Assembly (NCBI RefSeq): GCF_001995175.1
Contig: NZ_MUKN01000025.1
Coordinates: forward strand, 1-55,471
Direction of reading: 5' to 3'
From: Rathayibacter rhapontici
GTDB lineage: Bacteria; Actinomycetota; Actinomycetes; Actinomycetales; Microbacteriaceae
DNA: 55,471 bases
Shown here: piece by piece, positions 41,031-50,663 of the stretch
Layout: each line of letters starts with the position of its first letter
How positions within the stretch are numbered: position 1 is the stretch's first letter
Notes under the pieces: generated by a model
Database searches by the model: none
What the model was told of the DNA's origin: nothing
The model's input: the letters and a program-made list of their open reading frames with translations, nothing else
Translations under genes and position numbers: made by a program

Positions 41031-42275
41031 ATGGTGACCGTCCCCGCCGAGCGCCCGTTCCCCGTCGGGCCGCTCCTGCTGTCGACGTTCCTCCCCACCC
41101 TCCTCTTCTCGATCGGCGAGGGCGCGATCATCCCGCTGCTGCCGGTCGCGGCCGGCGACCTCGGGGCGACCCTCGCGATCGCGGGCCTGGTCTCGGGCAT
41201 GATCATGATCGGCGAGCTCGCGGGCGACGTGCCCAGCGGCTGGGTGGTCTCGCGCATCGGCGAGCGCGGCGCCATGCTCGCCGCCTCGGCCGCGTCGATC
41301 CTCGGTCTCGTGATCTGCCTCCTGTCGACCTCCTGGGTGGGCCTGACCGTCGGCGTCTTCGTGATCGGAGTCGCGACCGCGGTGTTCGCGCTGGCGCGGC
41401 ACGCGTTCATGACGTCGTTCGTCCCCGTCGGCTACCGGGCGCGAGCCCTGTCGGCCCTGGCCGGGGCGTTCCGCGCCGGCTGGCTGATCGGACCGTTCGT
41501 GTCGGCGGGAGTGGTGCACCTGACCGGCACCGTGGAGTCCGTCTTCTGGATCCACATCGTCTGCTGCGTCGCGGCGGTCGCCGTGCTGCTCCTCGTCCCC
41601 GATCCGGCCACGATCCTCCGCCGGTCCGCGGCTGCCGTCAAGGAGACGGCGCCGCCCGAGCCGCGCCGGGGGCTCGCCCGGACCCTCCGCGAGCACCGCG
41701 GAGTCCTCGCCCGGATGGGGACCGGCGCCGCGCTCATCGGCGGGCTCCGAGCGAGCCGCACCGTGGTCCTGCCGCTCTGGGCCGTGAGCATCGGGATGGG
41801 CGAGACGGACACCGCGATCGTCATCGGCATCGCGGGCGGACTCGACTTCGCCCTCTTCTACCTGGGCGGCCAGCTCATGGACCGCTTCGGCCGGGGCGCC
41901 ACGGCGATCCCGTCGATGATCGGACTCGGAGCGGGCCACCTGGTGCTGGCCGTCACCCTGCTCGCCGTCGATCCCGTGCCGTGGTTCGTGGCGGTCGCGT
42001 GCCTGCTCGCGGTGGCGAACGGAGTCGGCTCGGGCATCCTCATGACGATCGGAGCGGATCTCGCTCCGCAGGACGATCCCGCGCCCTTCCTCGGCGCGTT
42101 CCGCTTCACGGGCGACGTCGGCGGCGCCGTCGCTCCGCTGGTCGTCGCCGGGCTCACCGCTGCGGTGTCCCTGCCCTTCGCCGCCGGAGCCGTGGGAGTG
42201 CTGGGCCTGGTGGGCGCGGGCGCGCTCGCCCGGTGGATCCCGCGCTACCTCCCCCACGGACGGCCGAGCGGCTGA
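41031..42275 (+). CDS. MFS transporter
   Basis: A 414-residue carrier with about 12 membrane segments. Seen: LLSTFLPTLLFSIGEGAIIPLLPVAAGDLGATL (TM1), GLVSGMIMIGELAGDVPSGWVVSRIGERGAM (motif A-like), ALARHAFMTSFVPVGYRARALSALAGAFRAGWLIGPFV, and a central cytoplasmic loop around residue 200-215. The general plan is that of 12-TM sugar or drug exporters; the substrate is unknown. Divergent from prfB. Confidence 0.88.
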   Translation: MVTVPAERPFPVGPLLLSTFLPTLLFSIGEGAIIPLLPVAAGDLGATLAIAGLVSGMIMIGELAGDVPSGWVVSRIGERGAMLAASAASILGLVICLLSTSWVGLTVGVFVIGVATAVFALARHAFMTSFVPVGYRARALSALAGAFRAGWLIGPFVSAGVVHLTGTVESVFWIHIVCCVAAVAVLLLVPDPATILRRSAAAVKETAPPEPRRGLARTLREHRGVLARMGTGAALIGGLRASRTVVLPLWAVSIGMGETDTAIVIGIAGGLDFALFYLGGQLMDRFGRGATAIPSMIGLGAGHLVLAVTLLAVDPVPWFVAVACLLAVANGVGSGILMTIGADLAPQDDPAPFLGAFRFTGDVGGAVAPLVVAGLTAAVSLPFAAGAVGVLGLVGAGALARWIPRYLPHGRPSG

Positions 42276-42304
42276 CGCTCCCCTCCTACACTGGAGCGGC
42301 ACCC

Positions 42305-42385
42305 GCGGGAGTGGTGGAATGGCAGACACGCAGGATTTAGGTTCCTGTGCCGAGAGGCGTGAGGGTTCGAGTCCCTCCTTCCGCA
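42305..42385 (+). tRNA. tRNA-Leu (anticodon TAG)
   Basis: The acceptor GCGGGAG pairs with CTTCCGC followed by discriminator A; CCA is not encoded. The D arm TGGTGGAATGGCAGACACG, anticodon stem-loop CAGGA-TTTAGGT-TCCTG with anticodon TAG, a class II variable arm, and T arm GAGGGTTCGAGTCCCTC are regular. It reads the CUA/CUN leucine codons. Confidence 0.95.
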
Positions 42386-42403
42386 CGATGCCGTCGTCAC
42401 GTC

Positions 42404-42424
42404 CGCAGGGTCGCGGACCCTGTG
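42404..42424 (+). terminator. Hairpin after tRNA-Leu
   Basis: CAGGGTC-GCG-GACCCTG, 7 bp plus two flanking pairs, 18 bp past the tRNA. Confidence 0.6.
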
Positions 42425-42536
42425 CCGACCGGTCGCGGATCCACGGCTCGCGCGAGGAGTCGACGGGTACGCTGTGCGCTGTCACGCCGCCCGACCGCCT
42501 CCCGGCCCCACGGCACTGCAGACGACTGGAGACCTG

Positions 42537-43277
42537 TTGAACCACGCCGCCCTGATCCCCTGGCTCGACCCGGAGACGATCCTCACCTCGTTCGGGCCGT
42601 GGGGCGTCCTCGTGGTCTGCCTGATCGTCTTCGCCGAGACCGGGCTGCTGATCGGCTTCCTCTTCCCGGGCGACACCCTGCTGATCATCACGGGCCTGCT
42701 CGCGCACGAGAACGCCTCGAACGGCGGGCTGGGCGTCCCGATCTGGATCATCTGCCTGGCGATCGGCCTCTCGGCGTTCGTCGGCGGCGAGGTCGGCTAC
42801 CTGATCGGGCACAAGGCCGGACCGCGCATCTTCGAGCGCAAGGAGTCGGGCTTCTTCAGCGTCGAGAACGTGCGCCGCACGAACGCGTTCTTCGAGCGCT
42901 TCGGCGGGCTCGCCGTGATCCTCGCGCGCTTCGTCCCGATCGTGCGGACCTTCGCGCCGATCGCCGCGGGCGTCGCGCACATGAACTACAAGAAGTACAG
43001 CCTCTACAACCTGATCGGCGCGCTGATCTGGGGCAGCGGCGTGACCCTCCTGGGCTGGCTGCTCGCCTTCATCCCGCCGGTCGCCGACTTCGTGTCGCAC
43101 TACATCGACGTGATCCTGATCGGAGCGGTCGTGCTCGCGATCGTGCCGACGCTCTTCCACTTCTTCCAGCAGCAGCGCAGGGCCCGGCACGCCGTCGATC
43201 CCGAGACCGATGCGGCCGAGGCGAGCGCGCTCGTCCTCGACCCGTCGACGCTCGACGAGGAGCGCCGCTCGCACTGA
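42537..43277 (+). CDS. DedA family membrane protein
   Basis: A 246-residue SNARE-associated/DedA protein. Members flip or transport lipids such as undecaprenyl phosphate across the membrane. Seen: FAETGLLIGFLFPGDTLLIITGLLA, GGEVGYLIGHKAGPRIF, FFERFGGLAVILARFVPIVRTFAPIAAGVAHMNYKKY (conserved Arg-Pro and Gly residues), and two last TM segments. The TTG at 42537 is chosen because GGAG lies 5 bases before it and it begins right at the homologous part; upstream codons lack an ATG. A short hydrophilic tail follows. Confidence 0.88.
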   Translation: MNHAALIPWLDPETILTSFGPWGVLVVCLIVFAETGLLIGFLFPGDTLLIITGLLAHENASNGGLGVPIWIICLAIGLSAFVGGEVGYLIGHKAGPRIFERKESGFFSVENVRRTNAFFERFGGLAVILARFVPIVRTFAPIAAGVAHMNYKKYSLYNLIGALIWGSGVTLLGWLLAFIPPVADFVSHYIDVILIGAVVLAIVPTLFHFFQQQRRARHAVDPETDAAEASALVLDPSTLDEERRSH

Positions 43278-43286
43278 CCCCGGCCG

Positions 43287-43904
43287 TCAGGCCAGGCGCG
43301 CCGCCAGCTCGGTCAGCTCCGCGCGCAGCGCGGTGAACGCCCGCGCGCGGTGGCTCGCCGCGTTCTTCTCCTCGGGCGAGAGCTCGGCCGCCGTGCGCTC
43401 CGCCCCCTCGGGAACGAACACCGGGTCGTAGCCGTGCCCGTTCGTCCCGCGCGGGGCGGTCGCGATCGCGCCGGGCCACCGGCCCTCGACGACGATCTCC
43501 CGACCGCCCGCGAGCACCCGGTCCGGGACGACGAGGGCGATCGTGCAGACGAAGTGCGCCCCGCGGTGCTCCTCGTGCACGTCGGCGATCTGGGCGAGCA
43601 GGAGCTCGAGGTTCGCGACGGCGTCGTGCGGTCTGCCCGACCAGCGCGCCGAGAAGATCCCGGGCGACCCGCCGAGGACGTCCACCCGGATCCCGGAGTC
43701 GTCCGCGAGCGCCACGAGGCCCGTGTGCGCGGCCGCGGCGCGGGCCTTGATGAGCGCGTTCTCGGCGAAGGTCACCCCGTCCTCCACCGGCTCCGGACCG
43801 TCGTACGCGCGGACACCCACCCCCGGCAGGGCCCCGGCGAGCATCGCCCGGAACTCCTCGACCTTGCCCGCGTTGTGGGTGGCGAGGACGAGGTCCAGGC
43901 TCAC
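43287..43904 (-). CDS. rdgB: Non-canonical purine NTP pyrophosphatase (RdgB/HAM1)
   Basis: A 205-residue house-cleaning enzyme that hydrolyses dITP, ITP and XTP to monophosphates. Seen: [61 protein letters not shown], and [15 protein letters not shown]. The GTG start at 43904 overlaps the rph stop by 4 bp. It forms a unit murI-rph-rdgB, a common order in bacteria. Confidence 0.95.
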   Translation of the reverse strand: MSLDLVLATHNAGKVEEFRAMLAGALPGVGVRAYDGPEPVEDGVTFAENALIKARAAAAHTGLVALADDSGIRVDVLGGSPGIFSARWSGRPHDAVANLELLLAQIADVHEEHRGAHFVCTIALVVPDRVLAGGREIVVEGRWPGAIATAPRGTNGHGYDPVFVPEGAERTAAELSPEEKNAASHRARAFTALRAELTELAARLA

Positions 43905-44661
43905 GCGCCGGCCTCCCCGGCGAGCGCCTCGGCCTGGATGCGGGCGAGATCGGACGCTCCGGCGACGGCGAGGTCGAGCAGGGCGTCGAGCTCGCGGCGG
44001 TCGAACGGGGCTCCCTCGGCGGTGCCCTGCACCTCGACGAAGAGGCCGCGGCCGGTGACGACCACGTTCATATCGGTCTCGGCGCGCACGTCCTCGACGT
44101 AGGCGAGGTCGAGCATCGGCACGCCGTCGATGATGCCGACGGAGACGGCCGAGAGACTGTCGATCAGCGGCACCGCCTTCTGCCCGATGTACTTCTTGCC
44201 GCGCGCCCACTCGATGGCGTCGACCATCGCCACGTAGCGCCGGTGATCGCCGCGGTGCGGGTGCCTCCGTCGGCCTGGAGCACGTCGCAGTCGATGACGA
44301 GGGTGTTCTCGCCCAGCGCCTTCATGTCGACGACGGCGCGGAGGCTGCGGCCGATCAAGCGCGAGATCTCGTGCGTGCGGCCGCCGACCTTGCCCTTGAT
44401 CGACTCGCGGTCCATCCGCGAGTTGGTGGAGCGGGGCAGCATAGCGTACTCCGCGGTCACCCAGCCCTTGCCCTTGCCCTGCAGCCAGCGCGGCACGCCG
44501 TTGGTGAACGACGCGGTGCAGAGCACCTTCGTGTTCCCGAACGAGACCAGGGCGGAGCCCTCGGCCTGCGTGCTCCAGCCGCGCTCGATGGTCACGGTGC
44601 GCAGCTCGTCGGGCGCGCGGCCGTCCTTGCGGACGACGGCCTTGTCGGTGGTGTCGGTCAC
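43901..44661 (-). pseudogene. rph: Ribonuclease PH, single-base frameshift
   Basis: A phosphorolytic 3'-exonuclease that trims tRNA 3' ends. From GTG 44661 (overlapping the murI stop) the first frame reads [95 protein letters not shown]. The next residues should be [10 protein letters not shown], but the DNA reads GGC-GCT-ACG-TGG; one base is missing near 44237. The second frame continues [24 protein letters not shown] to stop 43901. Restored length is 253 residues, normal for the family. Confidence 0.9.
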
Positions 44662-45518
44662 TGGCTTCTCCCTCGATGAGGCGCGGACTGGTCCAGCTCG
44701 CGCAGGTTGATGGTGCCGGTCTCGACGAGGTCGACGCTCGAGACCTCGGGGCCGAGGAAGCGGCGGGCGAGGCGGACGAAGTCGCTCGAGCCCGTCTCCT
44801 CCCAGCGGTAGGTCGGCGGCTCGGGGGCGGTCCGCTGCAGACCGTGGGCGACGAGCGTGCGGTACACGTCGAGCGCGGTCTCCTCGGCGCTCGAGACGAG
44901 CCGGACGTCCGGACCCATGACGTACGCGATGGCGCCGCGCAGCAGCGGGTAGTGCGTGCAGCCGAGCACGAGCGTGTCGACCCCGGCGGCCTTCATCGGC
45001 GCGAGGTACTCCTCGGCGACGGCGAGCAGCTCGTCGCTCCACGTGACTCCCGCCTCGACGAACTCGACGAAGCGCGGGCAGGCGGCGGTGACGAGCTCGA
45101 GGTCGGGAGCGGCGACGAAGGCGTCGTCGTAGGCCCGGGAGCGGATGGTGCCCACGGTGCCGATGACGCCCACGCGGCGGTTGCGCGTGTCGCGCACGGC
45201 GCTGCGCACGGCCGGCTGGATCACCTCGACCACGGGGATGCCCCGGCCGATCGTGTAGCGCTCGCGCGCATCCCGCATCATCGCCGCGGAGGCGGTGTTG
45301 CAGGCGATGACGAGCAGCTTCGCGCCCTGGTCGACGAGCGTGTCGAGCGTGTCGAGGGCGTAGGCGCGGACATCGGCCAGGGGCTTGGGGCCGTAGGGCG
45401 AGTGCGCGGTGTCGCCGAGGTAGACGATCGACTCGTTCTGCAGCTGGTCGATGATCGAGCGGGCCACGGTGAGGCCGCCGACACCCGAGTCGAAGATTCC
45501 CAGGGGCGCGTCGGTCAC
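44658..45518 (-). CDS. murI: Glutamate racemase
   Basis: A 286-residue cofactor-free racemase that makes D-glutamate for peptidoglycan. Seen: [21 protein letters not shown] [29 protein letters not shown], the two catalytic cysteines in [13 protein letters not shown] and [15 protein letters not shown], and [14 protein letters not shown] at 45518. First gene of murI-rph-rdgB. Confidence 0.96.
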   Translation of the reverse strand: MTDAPLGIFDSGVGGLTVARSIIDQLQNESIVYLGDTAHSPYGPKPLADVRAYALDTLDTLVDQGAKLLVIACNTASAAMMRDARERYTIGRGIPVVEVIQPAVRSAVRDTRNRRVGVIGTVGTIRSRAYDDAFVAAPDLELVTAACPRFVEFVEAGVTWSDELLAVAEEYLAPMKAAGVDTLVLGCTHYPLLRGAIAYVMGPDVRLVSSAEETALDVYRTLVAHGLQRTAPEPPTYRWEETGSSDFVRLARRFLGPEVSSVDLVETGTINLRELDQSAPHRGRSQ

Positions 45519-45634
45519 GATCGAACAGCCTACCCGCGACCCTCCGGGTCATCGCGAGCCCGCGGTCCTAGCGGCGCCCGGGCGGGCCCGCGAGCCCCCT
45601 TCGAGCTCCGCTCCCGTCGTGGAAGACTGCGGGC

Positions 45635-46939
45635 ATGGACGCGACCGCCTTCCTCACCGACCGGTACGAGCTCACGATGGTCGAGGGCGCCCTCGGCAGC
45701 GGCACGGCCGATCGGCGGTGCATGTTCGAGGTCTTCGCCCGGAGCCTGCCGGCCGGCCGGCGGTACGGGATCCTCGCCGGCACCGGGCGCCTGCTCGAGC
45801 TCGTCTCGCGCTTCCGCTTCGGCGAGCCGGAGCTCGACTGGCTGCGGGAGAACCGAGTGGTCGACTCCCGCACCCTCGACTGGCTCGCCGACTACCGCTT
45901 CAGCGGCGACGTCTGGGGCTACCGCGAGGGCGAGGTCTACCTGCCCGGCTCCCCTGTGCTGATCGTCGAGGCGCCCTTCGCCGAGGGCGTGCTGCTCGAG
46001 ACGCTCGTGCTCTCGGTGCTCAACCACGACAGCGCCGTCGCGAGCGCCGCCGCCCGCATGGTCTCGGCCGCCGACGGCCGCCCGCTCGCCGAGATGGGCT
46101 CGCGGCGGGCCGGGGAGCGCTCGGCCGTCGCGGCCGCCCGCGCCGCCTACATCGCCGGCTTCGGCGCCACCTCGAACCTCGAGGCGGGGCGCAGCTGGGG
46201 AGTGCCGACGATGGGCACCTCCGCGCACGCGTTCACGCTGCTGCACGACTCGGAGGAGGACGCGTTCCGCGCGCAGGTCGCGGCGCTCGGCCCCGGCACC
46301 ACGCTCCTCGTCGACACCTACGACGTCACCGCGGCGGTCGACCTGGCGGTGCGGGTCGCCGGCACCGGCCTCGGCGCCGTGAGGATCGACTCCGGCGATC
46401 TGCCGCAGCAGGTCGCGGCCGTGCGCGCGCAGCTCGACGCCCTGGGGGCGACCGGCACCAGGATCACCGTGACGAACGACCTGGACGAGTACGGGATCGC
46501 GGGCCTCGCCGCGTCCCCCGTCGACTCCTACGGCGTCGGGACCTCCGTCGCCACGGGGTCCGGCCACCCGACCGCGGGCATGGTCTACAAGCTCGTCGCG
46601 CACGAGGACGACGCCGGCGAGTGGGTCGCGGTCGCGAAGAAGTCCGCCTCGAAGGCCTCGATCGGCGGCCGGAAGGCGGCGGGCCGGCTGCTGTCGGCCG
46701 ACGGAGTGGCCGAGGAGGAGGTCGTGCACGTCGGCGCCGGACCGGAGGGCGGCGTGGGAGCCGGCGAGCGGGCCCTGCTGGTCCCGCTCGTGGAGGACGG
46801 CGAGATCCTCGGCGCGGCGCTGGGGGCCGCCGGCACCGCAGCGGCACGCGAGCACCGCGCCTCGGCGGTGGCGGAGCTGCCGCTCGACGCGCTGCGCCTG
46901 GGCCGGGGCGACCCGGTCATCCCCACGCGCTACGCGTGA
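45635..46939 (+). CDS. pncB: Nicotinate phosphoribosyltransferase
   Basis: A 434-residue enzyme that joins nicotinate and PRPP to form nicotinate mononucleotide in the NAD salvage pathway. Seen: FLTDRYELTMVEGALGSG, MFEVFARSLPAGRRYGILAG, GTSAHAFTLLHDSEEDAF (the phosphorylated His), LVDTYDVTAA, AVRIDSGDLPQQ, and SYGVGTSVATGSGHPTAGMVYKLV. Length fits the actinobacterial form. Divergent from murI, convergent with DUF3039. Confidence 0.95.
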   Translation: MDATAFLTDRYELTMVEGALGSGTADRRCMFEVFARSLPAGRRYGILAGTGRLLELVSRFRFGEPELDWLRENRVVDSRTLDWLADYRFSGDVWGYREGEVYLPGSPVLIVEAPFAEGVLLETLVLSVLNHDSAVASAAARMVSAADGRPLAEMGSRRAGERSAVAAARAAYIAGFGATSNLEAGRSWGVPTMGTSAHAFTLLHDSEEDAFRAQVAALGPGTTLLVDTYDVTAAVDLAVRVAGTGLGAVRIDSGDLPQQVAAVRAQLDALGATGTRITVTNDLDEYGIAGLAASPVDSYGVGTSVATGSGHPTAGMVYKLVAHEDDAGEWVAVAKKSASKASIGGRKAAGRLLSADGVAEEEVVHVGAGPEGGVGAGERALLVPLVEDGEILGAALGAAGTAAAREHRASAVAELPLDALRLGRGDPVIPTRYA

Positions 46940-46944
46940 GGGCC

Positions 46945-46965
46945 CGCGCCGCGGACAGCGGCGCG
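46945..46965. terminator. Hairpin between convergent pncB and DUF3039 gene
   Basis: CGCGCCGC-GGACA-GCGGCGCG, an 8-bp perfect stem just after the pncB stop and 12 bp beyond the DUF3039 stop. Confidence 0.55.
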
Positions 46966-46976
46966 AGCCCCGCGGC

Positions 46977-47258
46977 TCACTTCATCCGCGCGTAGATCTC
47001 CTTGCAGGAGGGGCACACCGGGAACTTCTCCGGGTCGCGCCCCGGCAGCCACTTCTTGCCGCAGAGCGCCTTGACCGGCTTGCCGGTGAGGGCGCTCTCG
47101 AGGATCTTGTCCTTCTGCACGTAGTGGGAGAACCGCTCGTGGTCTCCCGGCTCGATCGTCTCCTGATTGAGGAGCTCCTCGAGCTCGCGGTCGAGGGTGG
47201 CGGTTCCTCCGCCTCCCTCGAGAGGGTCGGTGCTGCTGTTCTCGGGGCGGGTCGTCAT
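46977..47258 (-). CDS. DUF3039 domain-containing protein
   Basis: A 93-residue actinobacterial protein. A disordered start (TTRPENSSTDPLEGGGG) is followed by LDRELEELLNQETIEPGDHERFSHYVQKDKILESALTGKPV and a Cys-containing end (ALCGKKWLPGRDPEKFPVCPSCKEIYARM). The C-x-n-C-x2-C arrangement suggests a small zinc site. Function unknown; it is widespread in Actinomycetota. Confidence 0.88.
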   Translation of the reverse strand: MTTRPENSSTDPLEGGGGTATLDRELEELLNQETIEPGDHERFSHYVQKDKILESALTGKPVKALCGKKWLPGRDPEKFPVCPSCKEIYARMK

Positions 47259-47312
47259 GCCCTCGATCCTACGCGCGGACGACCGCGGGGTCGGGGGTCG
47301 CGAGAGCCGGCC

Positions 47313-48863
47313 TCAGTACCGGCTCGTGAACGAGACCAGCTCGGCGGCGCGGCGGTCGAAGAGCCATCCGCCGAGCAGCACGCCGAGGAGGAAGACGACC
47401 GCGGCGCTGCCGAAGCCCGTCAGCACCGCGGCCGACGCCGCCTCCGGATCGAGGAAGAGCGCGCGGATCGCCAGCACCACGGCGGGCGCGGCGAGGAGGA
47501 GCCCGAGCCCGAACGCCAGCGCCTGCGACCCGGCTCCACCGGCGCCCGGCGCCTGCGGCTGCACGAACGGGCTGTCGCCCGGTCGCGGGGCGGGGTAGGC
47601 GAGCCGCGCGGACACGGCGCTGGCCACTCCGGCCGGCACCAGCAGGAGGCAGGTGTTGGCGGCGAGCAGGACCGGGAGGGCGCCGTCGAGGCCCGACGTC
47701 GCGCTCGACGCCAGCGAGCCGAGCACCACGACCGGCAGCCCGAGCAGGAGCGTCGGGAAGGCGCGGCCGAGGCGGTCGGCGCGCCCGCTCACTCCGGCCG
47801 CCACGTGCAGCCAGAACGCCGAGCCGTCGTAGGCGACGTCGTTGTGCAGGAACCAGCCGAGGAAGAGCACCACCAGCGGCACCGGGAGCAGCGACAGCAG
47901 CGGGAACGGCACCTGGACGACGGCCAGCAGCACGATCACGACGACGGGCAGCAGCGGCACCGCCACGAGCGACGCCTGATAGCGCGGGTCGCGGATCCAG
48001 TAGGTGATGCTGCGGGCGGCGACCGCCCCGGCGGGCGAGCCGCCGAGCACGTCGAACCAGCCCAGGCGCAGTCCCCGCGCCGGACGGTGGGTGCGCTCGG
48101 GCCGCTCGACGAGCAGGCGCACGAGCAGCCACCAGAGCCCGGCGAGGGCGGCGAGCGTGAGCAGGGCGACGACGAGCGGACCGGCGGGCTCCCCGGCGAC
48201 CGCGCTCGGGGCGATCGCCCACGCGGCGCCGAGCGGAGTCGCGCCGAGCGCCGACGCGAGGGAGCCGAGAGCGCGCGTGCCCGCTCCGCCCCAGTCGAGT
48301 CCGGTGACGACGACCAGCACCGCGGGGACCGCCAGGAGCAGCACGAGGCCCAGGATCGCGAGGAGCTCGCGCGCGGTGCGCGAAGGGACCAGCGCCGCCG
48401 AGGCGGCGAGACCGATCCGAGCGCAGAGGACCGCGGTGGCGACGGCGACCAGGGGCCCGAGCACCGCGAGGACTCCGGCGCCGGCGAAGACGGGCGCGAG
48501 CGCGAGCGCGACCACGAGCAGCGCGAGGACCGGCACCGAGATCAGGCCGGCGAGAGCGAGTGCGGCGGCCAGGCGGGCGCTGGGGATCCCGAAGAGCCGG
48601 AACGCCCGAGGGTCCATGGGATCCAGCGGTCCGAGGAGGAAGGGCAGCACGAGGAACCCGGCCGTCACGAGGGCGCCGACCGCGATCGTCGCATCGGCCG
48701 CGAGTGCGGGGTCGTCGCCGAGCGCGCCGATCCCGGCGAGCATCCCCGCGGCGGCCGCGATCGCGACGACGACTCCCAGGAGCACCCCCGCCGTGCGGGC
48801 GGGACCGGAGCGGAACGCCCCGAGCAGCACGTCGAGCCTCAGCCGGAGAAGTCGTGCAACCAC
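47313..48863 (-). CDS. ABC transporter permease
   Basis: A 516-residue membrane protein with about 12 hydrophobic segments and little polar loop. Segments include VLLGVVVAIAAAAGMLAGIGALG, ALALAGLISVPVLALLVVALALAPVFAG and AVPLLPVVVIVLLAVVQVPF; the soluble stretch VERPERTHRPARGLRLGWFDVLGG-SPAGAVAARS is in the middle. The GTG start at 48863 overlaps the end of the ATPase gene by 25 bp. Partner of the ABC ATPase just upstream. The substrate is unknown; this architecture is common in actinobacterial export systems. Confidence 0.8.
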   Translation of the reverse strand: MVARLLRLRLDVLLGAFRSGPARTAGVLLGVVVAIAAAAGMLAGIGALGDDPALAADATIAVGALVTAGFLVLPFLLGPLDPMDPRAFRLFGIPSARLAAALALAGLISVPVLALLVVALALAPVFAGAGVLAVLGPLVAVATAVLCARIGLAASAALVPSRTARELLAILGLVLLLAVPAVLVVVTGLDWGGAGTRALGSLASALGATPLGAAWAIAPSAVAGEPAGPLVVALLTLAALAGLWWLLVRLLVERPERTHRPARGLRLGWFDVLGGSPAGAVAARSITYWIRDPRYQASLVAVPLLPVVVIVLLAVVQVPFPLLSLLPVPLVVLFLGWFLHNDVAYDGSAFWLHVAAGVSGRADRLGRAFPTLLLGLPVVVLGSLASSATSGLDGALPVLLAANTCLLLVPAGVASAVSARLAYPAPRPGDSPFVQPQAPGAGGAGSQALAFGLGLLLAAPAVVLAIRALFLDPEAASAAVLTGFGSAAVVFLLGVLLGGWLFDRRAAELVSFTSRY

Positions 48864-49702
48864 TGCAGCCCCTCGGCGATCTGCTTGCCGCCCGCCAGCT
48901 CGAGGAAGCGCTCCTCGAGGGTGGCGGTGCCGGCGACGTCCTCCACCGCGCCGGCGGCGAGCACGCGGCCCCCGACGATCACGGCCACGTCGTCGCAGAC
49001 GCGCTCGATGAAGTCGAGACCGTGGCTGGACAGCACGACGGTGCCCCCGCCCGCGACGAAGCGGCGCAGCACGGTGATCACCGCGGCCGAGGACACGGGG
49101 TCGACGGACTCGAACGGCTCGTCGAGGACCAGCACCCGCGGGGCGTGGATCATCGCTCCGGCGAGGGCGACCTTCTTGGCCATGCCGGCCGAGTAGTCCG
49201 AGATGAGGCGCTCGAGCGCGTCGCTCAGCCCCAGCGCCTCGGCGAGCTCCTGCGCGCGCTGCTTGGCGGTGGCCCTGTCGATGCCGCGCAGCGCCGCCGC
49301 GTAGAAGAGGAACTGGGCACCCGTCAGCCGGTCGAAGAGTCGGAGGCGATCGGGCAGGACCCCGATGAGCTTCTTCGCCGCCACCGGGTCCTTCCAGACG
49401 TCGACGCCGTGGACGAGGACGCGACCGGAGTCGGGGCGCAGGAGCCCCGTCATCATGGACAGGGTGGTGGTCTTGCCCGCGCCGTTGGGGCCGATGATGC
49501 CGTAGAACGTCCCCGCTCGGACCGCGAGGTCGATCCGATCGACCGCGACGGTGCGCCCGAAGGTGCGGGTGACGGCGTGCAGCTCGTAGACGACGGGGTG
49601 GCCCTCCGACGCCGCTGCGGTCTCCGCCGCGGCGAGGACGACGCCCTCCGGATCGGCGGGGCGCGGGGAGCGCTCGGTCCCCTCGGCGTTCGTCGACGTC
49701 AT
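48839..49702 (-). CDS. ABC transporter ATP-binding protein
   Basis: A 287-residue ATPase. A ~35-residue charged leader precedes the domain. Walker A is IIGPNGAGKTTTLSMM, the Q-loop region is LPDRLRLFDRLTGAQFL, the signature is DYSAGMAKKVALAGAM (SAGMA in place of LSGGQ, known in ABC exporters of this type), Walker B is VLVLDEPFESVDP, and the H-loop is VVLSSHGLDFIERV. ATG 49702 is chosen over an upstream in-frame start because the intervening stretch is non-homologous and Arg/Trp-rich. Drives the permease that overlaps it. Confidence 0.9.
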   Translation of the reverse strand: MTSTNAEGTERSPRPADPEGVVLAAAETAAASEGHPVVYELHAVTRTFGRTVAVDRIDLAVRAGTFYGIIGPNGAGKTTTLSMMTGLLRPDSGRVLVHGVDVWKDPVAAKKLIGVLPDRLRLFDRLTGAQFLFYAAALRGIDRATAKQRAQELAEALGLSDALERLISDYSAGMAKKVALAGAMIHAPRVLVLDEPFESVDPVSSAAVITVLRRFVAGGGTVVLSSHGLDFIERVCDDVAVIVGGRVLAAGAVEDVAGTATLEERFLELAGGKQIAEGLQWLHDFSG

Positions 49703-49872
49703 CCGGCAACGGTACCAAGTCGTCCGCCGGGCGACCGGGGCCCGCGCCGCACCCGCCGACACGGCCGACGTCAACCACCCTGGCCCTCGAGGGCGGGGAC
49801 TGTACACTATCCCTCGACCCGAGGAGCAATCAGATCGATACGCAGCGGTTAATTCGAGGAGACGAGCAGACG

Positions 49873-50613
49873 ATGACGAACAACGGAACGAACCGGGGCC
49901 AGGCGAGCAGCACGAGCAGCACGCCCGCCACCGTCGTGATCCTCGCCGCCGGCATGGGCAGCCGCCTCGGCCGCTCCCTCCCGAAGCCGCTCACGCCGCT
50001 CAGCGACGGCCGCACGATCATGCAGCAGCAGTTCGACAACATCCACCACGCGTTCGGCACCTCGGTGCCCGTGAGCATCGTGGTCGGCTACAAGCTCGAG
50101 CACATCATCGAGGCGTTCCCCTCGGCGTCCTTCGTCTACAACGAGCAGTACGACCAGACCAACACCTCCAAGAGCCTGCTCCGCGCCCTCCAGGCCTCGG
50201 GCCAGGGCGGGGTCCTCTGGATGAACGGCGACGTGGTCTTCGACCCGCGCATCCTCGACCGCGCCGCGGCCCTCATCGCCAAGGACGCCTCCTTCGTCAC
50301 CGTCAACACCGCGAAGGTCTCCGACGAGGAGGTCAAGTACACGACGAGCGCCGAGGGCTACATCGAGGAGCTCTCCAAGACCGTCCGCGGCGGTCTCGGC
50401 GAGGCCGTCGGCATCAACTACGTCTCGGCGGCCGACAAGCCCGCGCTCATCCGCCAGCTCGCCCGGGTCGACGCCCAGGACTACTTCGAGCGTGGCATAG
50501 AGTTGGCGATCGAGCAGGACCGACTGCTCGTCGAGCCGATGGACATCTCCGACCTCTACGCCGTCGAGGTGGACTTCGCCGAGGACCTCGAGCGCGCGAA
50601 CCTCTTCGTCTGA
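49873..50613 (+). CDS. NTP-transferase family nucleotidyltransferase (LicC/phosphocholine cytidylyltransferase-like)
   Basis: A 246-residue enzyme of the sugar/choline-phosphate nucleotidyltransferase fold. Motifs: VVILAAGMGSRLGRSLPKPLTPLSDG, YNEQYDQTNTSKSLLRAL, WMNGDVVFDPRIL (metal Asp), EVKYTTSAEGYIEELSKTV, GEAVGINYVS, and DISDLYAVEVDFAEDLERAN. It would activate a phospho-alcohol (choline-, ethanolamine- or ribitol-phosphate) or sugar phosphate as CDP/UDP form. Followed by polysaccharide export ABC genes, so it likely supplies a cell-wall teichoic-acid-like polymer. Weak ribosome site (GAGGAG at 14 bases). Confidence 0.85.
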   Translation: MTNNGTNRGQASSTSSTPATVVILAAGMGSRLGRSLPKPLTPLSDGRTIMQQQFDNIHHAFGTSVPVSIVVGYKLEHIIEAFPSASFVYNEQYDQTNTSKSLLRALQASGQGGVLWMNGDVVFDPRILDRAAALIAKDASFVTVNTAKVSDEEVKYTTSAEGYIEELSKTVRGGLGEAVGINYVSAADKPALIRQLARVDAQDYFERGIELAIEQDRLLVEPMDISDLYAVEVDFAEDLERANLFV

Positions 50614-50663
50614 CGCCCGGGTCCTCCCCGGCTCGATCCGGGCCGGGTGAGGAGTCGCGCGCA

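Noticed and set aside
49795..49815. Promoter TACACT before the nucleotidyltransferase gene
   Set aside because: A -10-like word is present, but no acceptable -35 lies 16-19 bp upstream, so it was not listed.
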